Shown in pieces: positions 28,466 to 37,115 of a stretch of 64,000 nucleotides of DNA. The notes under the pieces are model-generated. The model ran no database searches and was not told the origin of the DNA. It saw only the letters and a list, made by a program, of their open reading frames with translations. The DNA comes from Caballeronia temeraria (GTDB lineage Bacteria; Pseudomonadota; Gammaproteobacteria; Burkholderiales; Burkholderiaceae). The DNA is taken from assembly GCF_001544795.2 (NCBI RefSeq), contig NZ_FCOI02000035.1, positions 1-64,000 of the forward strand. The letters are read 5' to 3'. The position numbers and the translations under genes were made by a program. Position 1 is the stretch's first letter. The number at the start of each line of letters is the position of its first letter.

Positions 28466-29554
28466 ATGAGCCCAGCGGATCCAGTCGACGACGAGGCTTC
28501 CGAACCTCAGAAACAACGCATCATCAGACATGTCCGGTATCGGATGAGCCGGAGCGAAAAGTTCATCGCGGTGTCGCTCGTCATCGGCGTCATCGTGCTT
28601 CTGCTGATTCCCTTCACGTTCATCATCGTTCCGGCGGGTCACGTCGGCGTGCTTTATCGCTTGCTCAGACACGGCACGGAGACGGACTTCGTCTATCACG
28701 AAGGGTTGAACATCAAGTGGCCGTTCGACCGGATCTATACGTACGAGGTCAGAACGAAGACGCTCGACGAGAGCGTCCACGCGCTCGCCCGTGACGGGCT
28801 GAGTGTTCAGGTTCAGATTTCCGTGCTGTATCGGCCGGTGCCGGACAATGCCGGGAAGCTGCATCAGGAAGTCGGCTATGACTACGTCGACCGCGTGGTG
28901 CGTCCGATCTCGCTCGGCGCCGTGCGCGACATCATCGGCAAGTGCGATCCGCATGATCTGTATCGCATCAATGTCGAAGATCTGGAGAGCCGCATACTCG
29001 AGAAGATGCATGCGTCGCCGGCGGCGAAGGGGATGATCTTTTTCGAGCGCGTCGTCGTGCGCGACCTCGATCTGCCGACGACAGTGAATGACTCGATCAA
29101 CAGAAAGCTGACCGAAGAACAGAATGCGCAGGCGTATAAATTCCTGATCGCGCAGGCGCAGGACGAAGCGGAGCGCAAGCGGATCGAAGCAATCGGCATT
29201 CAGACTTTTTATTCGATCGTCGCCAATTCCCTGACGCCTCAACTGCTGACCTGGCGAGGCATCGAAGCGACCGTGCAACTGTCCAATTCGAGCAACTCTA
29301 AGATAGTCGTGGTCGGTGGCGGAAAGGATCAGTTGCCGTTGATTCTGGGAAGCGATATTGCGAAGCAGCCGGATCTTCCCGCGCCCACGGTGATCGATCC
29401 GAAATCGCATCCGCTCCCGCAATGGCGCGAGCTTCCGAAGCTGTTTCCGAATTCGGGCGAGCAGGGCGCTTCCGGCGTGCAAGGCAGTGGCATCGGCCTC
29501 GGAAAAGACCGGAGCGAGCCGCACGCCACGAATGAAAGCGTGAAGAAACCCTAA
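28466..29554 (+). CDS. SPFH/prohibitin-domain membrane protein
   Basis: A 362-residue protein with one N-terminal membrane anchor (about residues 33-57, hydrophobic VIGVIVLLLIPFTFIIVP) followed by a band-7/prohibitin domain (GHVGVLYRLL, WPFDRIYTYEVRT, then VQVQISVLYRPV) and a helical region rich in EEQNAQAY and AQDEAERKRIEA typical of SPFH oligomers. The C-terminal 80 residues are Gly/Ser/Pro-rich and probably disordered. SPFH proteins build ring-shaped membrane scaffolds that modulate proteases or membrane domains. A 67-residue membrane protein follows after 58 bases and may be its partner. Confidence 0.92.
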   Translation: MSPADPVDDEASEPQKQRIIRHVRYRMSRSEKFIAVSLVIGVIVLLLIPFTFIIVPAGHVGVLYRLLRHGTETDFVYHEGLNIKWPFDRIYTYEVRTKTLDESVHALARDGLSVQVQISVLYRPVPDNAGKLHQEVGYDYVDRVVRPISLGAVRDIIGKCDPHDLYRINVEDLESRILEKMHASPAAKGMIFFERVVVRDLDLPTTVNDSINRKLTEEQNAQAYKFLIAQAQDEAERKRIEAIGIQTFYSIVANSLTPQLLTWRGIEATVQLSNSSNSKIVVVGGGKDQLPLILGSDIAKQPDLPAPTVIDPKSHPLPQWRELPKLFPNSGEQGASGVQGSGIGLGKDRSEPHATNESVKKP

Positions 29555-29612
29555 CCCGATGTAATGCTAATCTGATGGCTCATTGCAGCCGCGACGATCA
29601 CGGGAGGACATC

Positions 29613-29816
29613 ATGATTGTTATTCCCAGCCTCGTTTATATCGTGCTCTGCCTGCTGGTCGCTTATCGCGGCCGACGCACGCATCTCGGCTATCTCGGAA
29701 GCTTTCTTTTGAGCCTGTTTCTCACGCCGATCATCGTATTCGTCGGGCTGCTGCTGCTGACCCCTTCGCCGGAGAACGTCGAGATCATTTATCGCGGCGA
29801 TAAGCAGAAGATTTAA
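29613..29816 (+). CDS. Small two-helix membrane protein downstream of SPFH gene
   Basis: A 67-residue protein with two hydrophobic segments (residues about 3-18 and 30-50) separated by a short basic loop (YRGRRTHLG), and a charged tail ending YRGDKQKI. ATG 29613 is preceded by GGGAGGA at 5-6 bases, much better than the upstream TTG at 29583. No family is recognised. Its position directly after the SPFH gene suggests co-transcription. Confidence 0.72.
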   Translation: MIVIPSLVYIVLCLLVAYRGRRTHLGYLGSFLLSLFLTPIIVFVGLLLLTPSPENVEIIYRGDKQKI

Positions 29817-29928
29817 AAAGCCGAACGTTCAGAAAGCCTCGATTCGCGCATCGTCATTCTCAACTCATTCGCCACGGGACGGATTGTTGCGACTGTGATC
29901 CCGACTTCGAGAAACAGCCCGCCAAATA

Positions 29929-31170
29929 CTAGAACCTCCCCACCCGATAGGGCGCCGGATCGGTGAACCCCGCTTCCCCGCTCATCAGTTCGCCGACAAG
30001 CCTGCCCGTCACCGGACCGAGCGTGAGCCCGTGATGCGCGTGTCCGAACGCGAACCAGAGCCCAGGGTGGCGGTCCGCCGGCCCGATCACCGGCCGCATG
30101 TCCGGCGTGCAGGGCCGAAGCCCGAGCCACGGCGATTCGTCGATCCGCGCCCCGAGGCCGAACACGGGTCGGGCGATCCGCTCCGCGCGTTCAAGTTGCA
30201 CGGGGCTCGGCGGCCTGCCGCTGCAGGCGAGCTCGACGCCGGTCGTCAGACGCAGGCCGCGCCGCATTGGCGCCACCACATAGCCGTTCTCGATATCGAC
30301 GACGGGCCTCGACAGCGCAGCGCGTCCGTCGCCTTGGTAATGCATGTGATAACCGCGCTTCGCCATGAGCGGAACGCGGTATCCGAACTTGCGCGCGAGA
30401 TCGCCGGACCATACGCCGAGCGCCACGACGGCCGCCTGCGCCTCGACCGGGCCGCTCGCGGTCATCACGCGCCAGCCGCTGCCCGATGGTTCGAGCGTCG
30501 CGGCGTCGCCACTCAGGATGCGTCCGCCCTCGCGCTCGAACAACGCCGCATAGCCTTTCGTCAGCGCGCCCGGATCGATCACGCTGCGCGGATCGGTCCA
30601 GTGGATCGCCCCCGCGTATGCGCCATCGAGCGATGCCTCCAGCCGATTGAGCGCCGCTGCATCGAGCACCTTCATGCCAAGCCCGTGCTCGCGCGCGATC
30701 CGTTCGGCGGCGCTCGCTTCCCGCTCGAACTGCCCGCGCGAACGATACGCTTCGAGCCAGCCCGTGGGCCGCACGAGATCGGCGAGACCCGCCCGCGCGA
30801 TCAGCGCCTCGTGCTCGGCGACGCTTCTGCGGATGAGCGGCAGCATGTCGCGCGCGGCGGCGGCGAGACGCGCGGGCGCCGATTCCCACCAGAACCGCGC
30901 AAGCCACGGCGCATACGCGGGCAGCGAGCGCAGGTCGTAGCGCAGCGCGGTCGAGCGGTTCATCGCGAACCTGAGGACGGTGCCCCAGTCGCGCGGAAAC
31001 GCATAAGGCACGACCGACGATGCCTCGATCAGCCCCGCGTTGCCGAAGCTCGTCGCCTCGCCGGGCGCGCGACGATCGACGAGCGTCACTTGCCAGCCGC
31101 GCTGCCGCAGATGCAGCGCGACGCTCACTCCCACGATGCCCGCGCCGAGCACGATCACGTCCTGAGCCAT
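29929..31170 (-). CDS. FAD-dependent D-amino-acid dehydrogenase (DadA/DauA-like)
   Basis: About 413 residues with an N-terminal FAD Rossmann motif VIVLGAGIVGVSVALHLRQRG, a central WTDPRSVIDPGALTKGY segment, and the C-terminal GLRPCTPDMRPVIGP and FAFGHAHHGLTLGP typical of DadA-type oxidoreductases. These membrane-associated flavoproteins deaminate D-amino acids to 2-oxo acids. I start at ATG 31170 (MAQDV), 22 bases after the binding-protein stop; an in-frame start at 31203 would overlap that gene. The neighbouring DauB-like and DauR-like genes argue for D-arginine or another basic D-amino acid as substrate. Confidence 0.92.
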   Translation of the reverse strand: MAQDVIVLGAGIVGVSVALHLRQRGWQVTLVDRRAPGEATSFGNAGLIEASSVVPYAFPRDWGTVLRFAMNRSTALRYDLRSLPAYAPWLARFWWESAPARLAAAARDMLPLIRRSVAEHEALIARAGLADLVRPTGWLEAYRSRGQFEREASAAERIAREHGLGMKVLDAAALNRLEASLDGAYAGAIHWTDPRSVIDPGALTKGYAALFEREGGRILSGDAATLEPSGSGWRVMTASGPVEAQAAVVALGVWSGDLARKFGYRVPLMAKRGYHMHYQGDGRAALSRPVVDIENGYVVAPMRRGLRLTTGVELACSGRPPSPVQLERAERIARPVFGLGARIDESPWLGLRPCTPDMRPVIGPADRHPGLWFAFGHAHHGLTLGPVTGRLVGELMSGEAGFTDPAPYRVGRF

Positions 31171-31192
31171 ATTCCGATGCCTGATGAAGTGC

Positions 31193-31975
31193 CTATTTCG
31201 CAATGATGTCGCGTTTGAAGTACTTTTGCGACAGTGCGCTCAGCGTGCCGTCTTTTTTCAGTGCGTCCAGCGCGGCGACCACCTTGGCCTTCAACGCCGC
31301 ATCGTCCTTGCGCAAACCGATGCCGGTGCCTTCGCCGAGCGTGGACGGGTCGGTGAGGGCGCCGCCCGCGAAATCGAAGCCCTTGCCCTCGGGTTTCGCG
31401 AGGAAGCCGTCGATCGCGGTCTGCACTTCCTGCACGGCGCCGTCGAGCCGCCCGGCGGTGAGGTCCGCGAAGATCTGATCCTGGCTCTGATACGTCACGA
31501 CCTGCACGCCCTCGCTCGCCCAGTGCTTGCGCACGTAATCCTCCTGCGTCGAGCCTTGCAGCACGCCCACCGACTTCCCCTTGAGGCTCGCGGGCGTCGG
31601 CTGCAGCTTCGCGTCGCGTTTGGCGACCATCTGGATCGGCATGACATAGACGGGCGGCGTGAAGTCGATCACCTGCCTGCGCTTGCCGGTGATGTTCATC
31701 GCCGAATTGATCGCGTCGAACTTGCGTGCCTGCAACGCCGGAATCAGCCCGTCGAAGCTGTTCTCCACCCACACGCACTTCATCTTGATGCGCTGGCACA
31801 CGGCATTGCCGATGTCGATGTCGAAGCCTTCGAGCTGGCCGGACGGCGTCTTGCTCTCGAACGGCGGATAGGAGGCCTCGACGCCGAATCGCAAGGTCGG
31901 CGACTCCGCGTGCGCCAGGCCAGTTGTGAACGCGAGGCTCGCCGCGCCCGCGAAGCAGATCATCTTCCAGTTCAT
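31193..31975 (-). CDS. Periplasmic amino-acid-binding protein (ArgT/HisJ-type) of an ABC transporter
   Basis: About 260 residues with a Sec signal peptide (MNWKMICFAGAASLAFTTG ending AHA) and the SBP_bac_3 fold: LRFGVEASYPPFESK near the N terminus, GFDIDIGNAVCQRIK, and FDAINSAMNITGKRRQVIDF. The start at ATG 31975 places the signal correctly; an upstream start at 32008 would put 11 residues before it. No permease or ATPase gene is adjacent, so it must share them with another system. It is transcribed together with the D-amino-acid dehydrogenase and divergently from the DauB-like gene, consistent with uptake of basic amino acids. Confidence 0.93.
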   Translation of the reverse strand: MNWKMICFAGAASLAFTTGLAHAESPTLRFGVEASYPPFESKTPSGQLEGFDIDIGNAVCQRIKMKCVWVENSFDGLIPALQARKFDAINSAMNITGKRRQVIDFTPPVYVMPIQMVAKRDAKLQPTPASLKGKSVGVLQGSTQEDYVRKHWASEGVQVVTYQSQDQIFADLTAGRLDGAVQEVQTAIDGFLAKPEGKGFDFAGGALTDPSTLGEGTGIGLRKDDAALKAKVVAALDALKKDGTLSALSQKYFKRDIIAK

Positions 31976-32091
31976 TGTCGTCACCAAAAGTCGTGTGTGA
32001 ACCCGCACCGTCGCTGTCTTGCGCCAGGCGCGCGGTGAATCGCCGCGCGCTCACTCGAAATATAGACCGAAAATAAAATAAAAGTCTAGAA

Positions 32092-32107
32092 TGGACAAAA
32101 ATGTCCA
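32092..32107. promoter_or_regulatory. Palindromic operator candidate in divergent dau-like promoter region
   Basis: TGGACA-aaaa-TGTCCA is a perfect 6-base inverted repeat with a 4-base spacer, in the A/T-rich part of the 198-base region between the binding protein and the DauB-like gene. A second looser pair (TAGAC at 32063 and GTCTA about 17 bases on) lies beside it. The DauR-like regulator encoded at 33200 is the obvious candidate to bind here, by inference. Confidence 0.45.
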
Positions 32108-32173
32108 CGCCGATGCGGTCATGACGCGCTAGACGAAGCGGTCCTGCAACGGCCACGAACCGGAGGTTGTCGA

Positions 32174-33168
32174 ATGATTTCCTTGTCCGAAGAAGCGCGG
32201 GAAAGCGCACGCGCCCCGCAGACGCCTTTCATCGTTCATGAAGAAGACGTGCGGCGGGCGCTGCCTTCGCTCGATATCCGCGGCGCGCTCGAAGACATGT
32301 TCGCCGCGCTCGGTAGCGGCGAAGCCGTGCAGCCGCCGCAGACGCTCACGCTTTTTCCGCGCGATGCCGGCGATTTCATTACTTACCTCGGCGTGCTCGC
32401 GAAGCACGAGGTGTTCGGCGCGAAGCTCTCGCCCTACGTCGCGCAGCCTGGCGCGCCGATCGTCACCGCGTGGACCGCGCTCATGTCGATGCGCACGGGC
32501 GCGCCGCTCATGTGGTGCGATTCCGCGCTCCTCACCACCGAGCGCACGGCGGGCACGACGGCGCTCGCAGTCGACCGGCTCGCGCGTGCATCGAGCGAGC
32601 GGCTCGCGATCATCGGCTCGGGGAGCGTTGCGCTCGCGCATCTGCGGCATGTCGCGCCGTTGCGCGAATGGTCGGAGATTCGCATCCATTCGCCGCGCCT
32701 GACCAGCGAGGCGCGGGCGCGATACAGGCGCTCGATGCACGCGTGCGCGTCGCGCCCTCGGTGGCCGACTGCGTGCGCGACGCGGATGTCGTGATGCTGT
32801 GCACGTCCTCGGGCACGCCGGTGCTCGCGCTCGATGCGCTCACGAAGCCCGCGCTGATCACCTCCATCAGCACGAATGTCGCGCGCGCGCACGAGATCGA
32901 CCCGGCCGCGCTGAACGCGCTTGAGGTCTATTGCGACTATCGGCAGACGACGCCCACGAGCGCCGGCGAAATGGTGATCGCGCGCGAACGTCACGGCTGG
33001 TCGCCCGATGCGATACGCGGCGACCTTGCGGAGCTCGCACGCGACGCGTGTCCCGCACCTTCGAATGAGCGTGCGGTGTTCTTCCGCTCGATCGGGCTCG
33101 GCCTAGAGGACATGGCGGTCGCGCACGCGCTCTATGTTCATCTCGCGAAGCTGCGCGCGGCGGCCTAG
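32174..33168 (+). pseudogene. Ornithine cyclodeaminase/mu-crystallin family gene (DauB-like), frameshifted
   Basis: Two overlapping frames together encode one ornithine-cyclodeaminase-family protein of about 331 residues. The first frame gives the N-terminal part through LAIIGSGSVALAHLRHV (the Rossmann GxGxxA) and SEIRIHSPRLTSEARA. The second frame continues with IQALDARVRVAPSVADCV, VVMLCTSSGTPVL and the conserved GLGLEDMAVAHALY tail. The switch falls near 32720-32722 in a GCGCGGGCGCG tract and equals one missing base, so this is either a real one-base deletion or a base-calling error. In Pseudomonas DauB (NADP-dependent L-arginine dehydrogenase, same family) works with DauA and DauR in D-arginine use. 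If the deletion is real, the second step is broken here. Confidence 0.85.
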
Positions 33169-33199
33169 CGGTATCATCGGTTTTCGCCGCTCCGAACTC

Positions 33200-33865
33200 A
33201 TGCCTATCTCCATGCCACGACGCAAGACGCCGAAGTCCGACGAAACCGCGCGCGAAGCGCTGCTCGCGCGCTACGCGCACATCGCGGACAGCATCACGAC
33301 GCTCTTTTTTCCCTATGCGGAAGTGGTGATCCATGATCTCTCCGACCAGACCATCGCGTATCTGTCGAACAATCTCTCCAAGCGCGAGATCGGCGACGAC
33401 TCGGCGCTGGAGGATGTCGAGGAGACAGCGCGCGATCGTCTCGTCGGACCGTACGAGAAGCTCAACTGGGACGGGCGCCGCATGCGCTGCGTGAGCACGG
33501 CGCTCTTCGACGACGCGGGCCATGCAGCGGGCGTGATGTGCATCAACTTCAACATCGCGGCATTCGAGGAGATGCGCTCGACGCTCGATCTCTTCCTGCG
33601 CGGCGCGGGCGTCGTCGCGCAGCCCGTCGAGCTTTTCAAGGACGACTGGCAGGAGCGCATCAACACGTTCCTGCATGGCTGGCTGCGCGAGCGGCAGATC
33701 GCGCTCAACTCGCTCACGCGCGACCATCGGCGCGAGCTCGTCGAGGCGCTGCACGCGCAAGGCGCATTCAAAGGCAAGAGCTCGGCGAACTATGTCGCCA
33801 AGGTGCTCGGCATGGGACGCGCGACGGTCTACAAGCATCTGCGCGAGATGAAGGACAGCCCCTGA
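33200..33865 (+). CDS. YheO-like PAS/HTH regulator, DauR-like
   Basis: About 221 residues: an N-terminal YheO-type PAS-like domain (TTLFFPYAEVVIHDLSDQTI through AGVMCINFNIAAFEEM) and a C-terminal helix-turn-helix ending KSSANYVAKVLGMGRATVYK. This architecture matches DauR, the repressor of D-arginine utilisation in Pseudomonas. Its position directly after a DauB-like gene supports that assignment. I start at ATG 33200 (MPISMPRRK); ATG 33212 is equally possible, and the extension back to 33134 overlaps the upstream gene. The probable target is the divergent region at 31976-32173. Confidence 0.88.
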   Translation: MPISMPRRKTPKSDETAREALLARYAHIADSITTLFFPYAEVVIHDLSDQTIAYLSNNLSKREIGDDSALEDVEETARDRLVGPYEKLNWDGRRMRCVSTALFDDAGHAAGVMCINFNIAAFEEMRSTLDLFLRGAGVVAQPVELFKDDWQERINTFLHGWLRERQIALNSLTRDHRRELVEALHAQGAFKGKSSANYVAKVLGMGRATVYKHLREMKDSP

Positions 33866-34050
33866 GCAGTTGGCGCGGAATAATAGCCTCCTGGCTCATT
33901 TGCCGGATTGCACGGTTCCATTCCATGCCGGCCCGTGGTTAAGTGAGCGACTGCCCTTCCGTGTTCCACTCTCCGGCGATTAGCCGTGTGCAGAACCTGT
34001 CTTCGGGCATTTCACGCCACAATCCGGAAATGCTTCCACACGGACACGCT

Positions 34051-34935
34051 ATGGAACGTCGCACACTGCTTCCCCCATTGAATCCGACCCGGGCGTTCGA
34101 GGCGACCGGACGCCTGCTGAGCATTTCGAAGGCCGCTGACGAGCTGGCCGTGACGCCCGCCGCCGTCAGCCGGCAGGTGCGCACGCTCGAAGCCTACCTG
34201 GGCGTCGATCTGTTCGAGCGCGTGAAAGGGCGGCTGGAACTGACGTCGGCGGGCGCGCGATATCTGGCCGAACTGATGCCGCTGTTCGCATCGCTGCGCG
34301 AAGCCACCGACAGCCTGCGTTCGTCCGAGCGGCGTGCGCGCGTGCTCAAGATCCGCTCGCCCGCGACGTTCGCGGTGCGCTGGCTGATTCCGCGTCTCGC
34401 GAGCTTTCATCGGCTGCACGACAATATCGACGTGCAACTCACGACATCGCCGGCTCCGCTGAACTTTGCGCGCGAGGACATCGACGCCGGCATCCAGCTC
34501 GGCGATGGCAAGTGGGCCGGCCTGCGCGTGCAACGCCTCATCGCGAACGAACTGGTGCCTGTCGCCGCGCCATCGAGACAGGTCAAAGCCCGCTCGCAGT
34601 TGCAGGGCGAAACGCTTTTGCACACGCTCGCGCGGCCGGAAGACTGGACGTTGTGGCTGAAGGCAGCGGGCCTTCCATTGAACGGACGACGCCGTGAGAT
34701 GCGCTACGAAACGTCGCTGCTCGCGTATCAGGCGGCAATCGAAGGACACGGTGTCGCGATCGCGCAGAAGGCGCTGGTGCGCGCCGAACTGGAAAGCGGT
34801 CTGCTCGTCGCGCCGTTTTCATTCGAGCTCGATCGCGGGCATCACACCTACTACTTCGCGTGGCCAGCGGAGCGTCCGCAATCCGATGCACTGAAGATTT
34901 TCCGCCGATGGCTGGTCACGTTGCTCAACGAATAA
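34051..34935 (+). CDS. LysR-family regulator (GcvA-like)
   Basis: About 294 residues. The N-terminal helix-turn-helix reads PPLNPTRAFEATGRLLSISK, then AADELAVTPAAVSRQVRTLE, typical of the GcvA subgroup. The substrate-binding domain follows (LKIRSPATFAVRWLIPRL, then GVAIAQKALVRAEL). ATG 34051 puts six residues before the PPLN motif, as in relatives; 34030 and GTG 33943 are in-frame alternatives. It lies 138 bases upstream of, and in the same direction as, the CoA-transferase operon at 35074, which is its likely target. Confidence 0.92.
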   Translation: MERRTLLPPLNPTRAFEATGRLLSISKAADELAVTPAAVSRQVRTLEAYLGVDLFERVKGRLELTSAGARYLAELMPLFASLREATDSLRSSERRARVLKIRSPATFAVRWLIPRLASFHRLHDNIDVQLTTSPAPLNFAREDIDAGIQLGDGKWAGLRVQRLIANELVPVAAPSRQVKARSQLQGETLLHTLARPEDWTLWLKAAGLPLNGRRREMRYETSLLAYQAAIEGHGVAIAQKALVRAELESGLLVAPFSFELDRGHHTYYFAWPAERPQSDALKIFRRWLVTLLNE

Positions 34936-35073
34936 TGCTTGCGCGCCGCCGACCTTTTAACAAAAAGTCAAAGGGTCGTTTCTAAATTGTCGATTGTCCG
35001 GAAGGCCGGCGAGTCCCTATTCTCGTCGGCATGATTCGTCGCGGTGGCGAGTCTCCAGACAGGACAATCACAA

Positions 35074-36315
35074 ATGCCAAGAGACAGCCTCAACGGCGTG
35101 CGGGTGATCGATTTCTCGCATGTCCTCGCCGGACCGGTCTGCTCGATGACGCTCGCCGATCTCGGTGCGCACGTCGTCAAGATCGAACCGCCCGGCGGCG
35201 AGATCGGGCGGCGCATCGGGCCGCCGTGGATAAGCGGCGAAAGCCCGGCTTTCATCAGCGTCAACCGCAACAAGTACAGCGTCGCGATCGATCTGAAAGC
35301 CGAAGCCGGGCGCGAAGCCGTTCGCCGCATGCTGCGCGAGGCGGACGTGGTGGTCGAAAACTTCCGGCCGGGCGTGATGGCGTCGATGGGACTCGACTTC
35401 GACGCCGTGCGGCAACTGAATCCGCGGCTCGTCTACTGCTCGATCTCCGCGTTCGGTCAGACGGGCGCGAATCGCACGCGGCCTGGCGTCGATGGCGTGA
35501 TCCAGGCCGTCAGCGGTCTGATGAGCACGCTCGGCGCGACGAGCGCCGAGCCGCTGAAAGTCCCGATCCCGGTCGCGGACATGATGGGCGGCTATCTCGC
35601 GTCGATCGCGATTCTCGGCGCGCTGCATCAGGTCCGCGCGGGCGGCGGCGGGCAGCATCTCGACGTGAGTCTCTACAACGCGACGCTGATGCTGCAGCAG
35701 ATCGGCTTCGCTGCGTTCTTCGCGTCCGGGCGCGAGCCGGACAAGACCGGCAGCGCCGCGCCTTATGCGTGCCCGAACGAAGCGTTTCCGACGCGGGACG
35801 GCTGGATAATGGTCGTCGCCTACCATCCGGAACGATGGCACGCGTTATGTGAGGTGCTCGCAACGCCCGCACTCGAAGCGGACCCGCGATTCGCCACGAA
35901 CGACGATCGAGTGCGCCATCGCGCGACACTGCATCACATGCTCGCGGCGCGTTTCGTCGAACGCACGACTGCGGAGTGGATGGATCGGCTCGCGGCCCGT
36001 GACATTCTCTGCGCGCCCGTCGCAACTTACGGCGATGTCATCGAATCGGCGGAGTACGCCGAATGCGGACTGGCGCAGACGATCGATCATCCGGTCGCGG
36101 GCGCGATGCGTACGCACGGCTTCGCGCTCGGTCCATCCGACCGGCCGGGCGCGCCGGATTTGCCCGCGCCGCTGACGGGCCAGCACACGTTGCACATGCT
36201 GGAGCTATACGGCTTCGCTGAAAGCGAGATCGCGGGACTGCTGAACGCGGGCGTGATCCGCGTGGGCCGCGCACCGCGCGAGACGTGCGACGAAGACCGC
36301 AAGGTGAGCGCATGA
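35074..36315 (+). CDS. CaiB/BaiF (family III) CoA transferase
   Basis: About 413 residues with family III landmarks: GVRVIDFSHVLAGP near the N terminus, DLGAHVVKIEPPGG, ENFRPGVMASMGLDF, and PGVDGVIQAVSGLM. Family III enzymes move CoA between acyl-CoA and free carboxylates, activating a substrate without ATP. ATG 35074 has AGGAC at 8-9 bases, better than the GTG start upstream at 35044. The stop overlaps the following hydratase by ATGA, so the two are translationally coupled. The donor and acceptor acids cannot be read from sequence; the gene order (transferase, hydratase, isomerase-like crotonase, transporter) suggests an unsaturated carboxylic acid. Confidence 0.93.
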   Translation: MPRDSLNGVRVIDFSHVLAGPVCSMTLADLGAHVVKIEPPGGEIGRRIGPPWISGESPAFISVNRNKYSVAIDLKAEAGREAVRRMLREADVVVENFRPGVMASMGLDFDAVRQLNPRLVYCSISAFGQTGANRTRPGVDGVIQAVSGLMSTLGATSAEPLKVPIPVADMMGGYLASIAILGALHQVRAGGGGQHLDVSLYNATLMLQQIGFAAFFASGREPDKTGSAAPYACPNEAFPTRDGWIMVVAYHPERWHALCEVLATPALEADPRFATNDDRVRHRATLHHMLAARFVERTTAEWMDRLAARDILCAPVATYGDVIESAEYAECGLAQTIDHPVAGAMRTHGFALGPSDRPGAPDLPAPLTGQHTLHMLELYGFAESEIAGLLNAGVIRVGRAPRETCDEDRKVSA

Positions 36316-37088
36316 GCGCCGCGATGATCCGAACCGAACGACGCGGGCACGTCGCGCTCGTGCGTCTCGCGTCGGACAACCCGCTCAATCCGCTGACCGG
36401 CGCGTTGATGGATCAGCTCATCGACGTCCTGCTGCGCAACGAAGCCGATCCGCAGGTTCACGCGACCGTTCTGACAGGGTCCGATAAGGCCTTCGCCGCC
36501 GGCGCGGACATCGTCGCGATGTCGAAGCTCGATTACGCGAGCGCATTCTCGGACGATTACATCGGACGTAGCTGGGACCGTATCCGCACGGTGCGCAAAC
36601 CGCTCATCGCGGCGGTAGGCGGCTATGCGCTCGGCGGCGGCTGCGAACTGGCGATGATGTGCGACATCGTCATCGCCGCCGCCGACGCGCGCTTCGGCCA
36701 GCCCGAGATCAAGCTCGGCATCGTGCCGGGCGCGGGCGGCACGCAGCGTTTGCCGCGCGCGGTCGGCAAATCGACGGCGATGCTCGCGTGTCTGACCGGC
36801 GAGCCGCTCAGCGCAAGCGAGGCACTGGCTTACGGACTCGTGTCGATGGTCGTCGCCCGGGAGCGGCTGATCGACGAAGCGATGCGCGTCGCAGAACAGA
36901 TCGCGCGTCATTCGCTGCCGGTGATCGTCGCGATCAAGGAAGCCGTCAATCGCGCGTTCGAGTCGTCGCTGTCGGAAGGTCTGTTGTTCGAGCGAAGGCT
37001 GTTTCATGCGGGCTTCTCGCTCGCCGATCAGAAAGAAGGCATGGCCGCGTTTCTGCAACGCCGTCAGGCCGAATTCCAAAATAAGTAG
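36312..37088 (+). CDS. Enoyl-CoA hydratase
   Basis: About 258 residues of the crotonase fold with both catalytic glutamates in place: [11 protein letters not shown] (Glu144 equivalent) and [20 protein letters not shown] (Glu164 equivalent), plus the oxyanion-hole segment KAFAAGADI. It should hydrate a 2-enoyl-CoA to the 3-hydroxyacyl-CoA. ATG 36312 overlaps the CoA-transferase stop (ATGA). The product of the transferase is the likely substrate. Confidence 0.94.
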   Translation: MSAAMIRTERRGHVALVRLASDNPLNPLTGALMDQLIDVLLRNEADPQVHATVLTGSDKAFAAGADIVAMSKLDYASAFSDDYIGRSWDRIRTVRKPLIAAVGGYALGGGCELAMMCDIVIAAADARFGQPEIKLGIVPGAGGTQRLPRAVGKSTAMLACLTGEPLSASEALAYGLVSMVVARERLIDEAMRVAEQIARHSLPVIVAIKEAVNRAFESSLSEGLLFERRLFHAGFSLADQKEGMAAFLQRRQAEFQNK

Positions 37089-37115
37089 GTATCCGAATCA
37101 ATGGGAGAATGCTTC

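Noticed and set aside
32700-32730. Programmed frameshift in the DauB-like gene
   Set aside because: No slippery heptamer or following hairpin is evident; a one-base deletion or read error in a GC tract explains it better.
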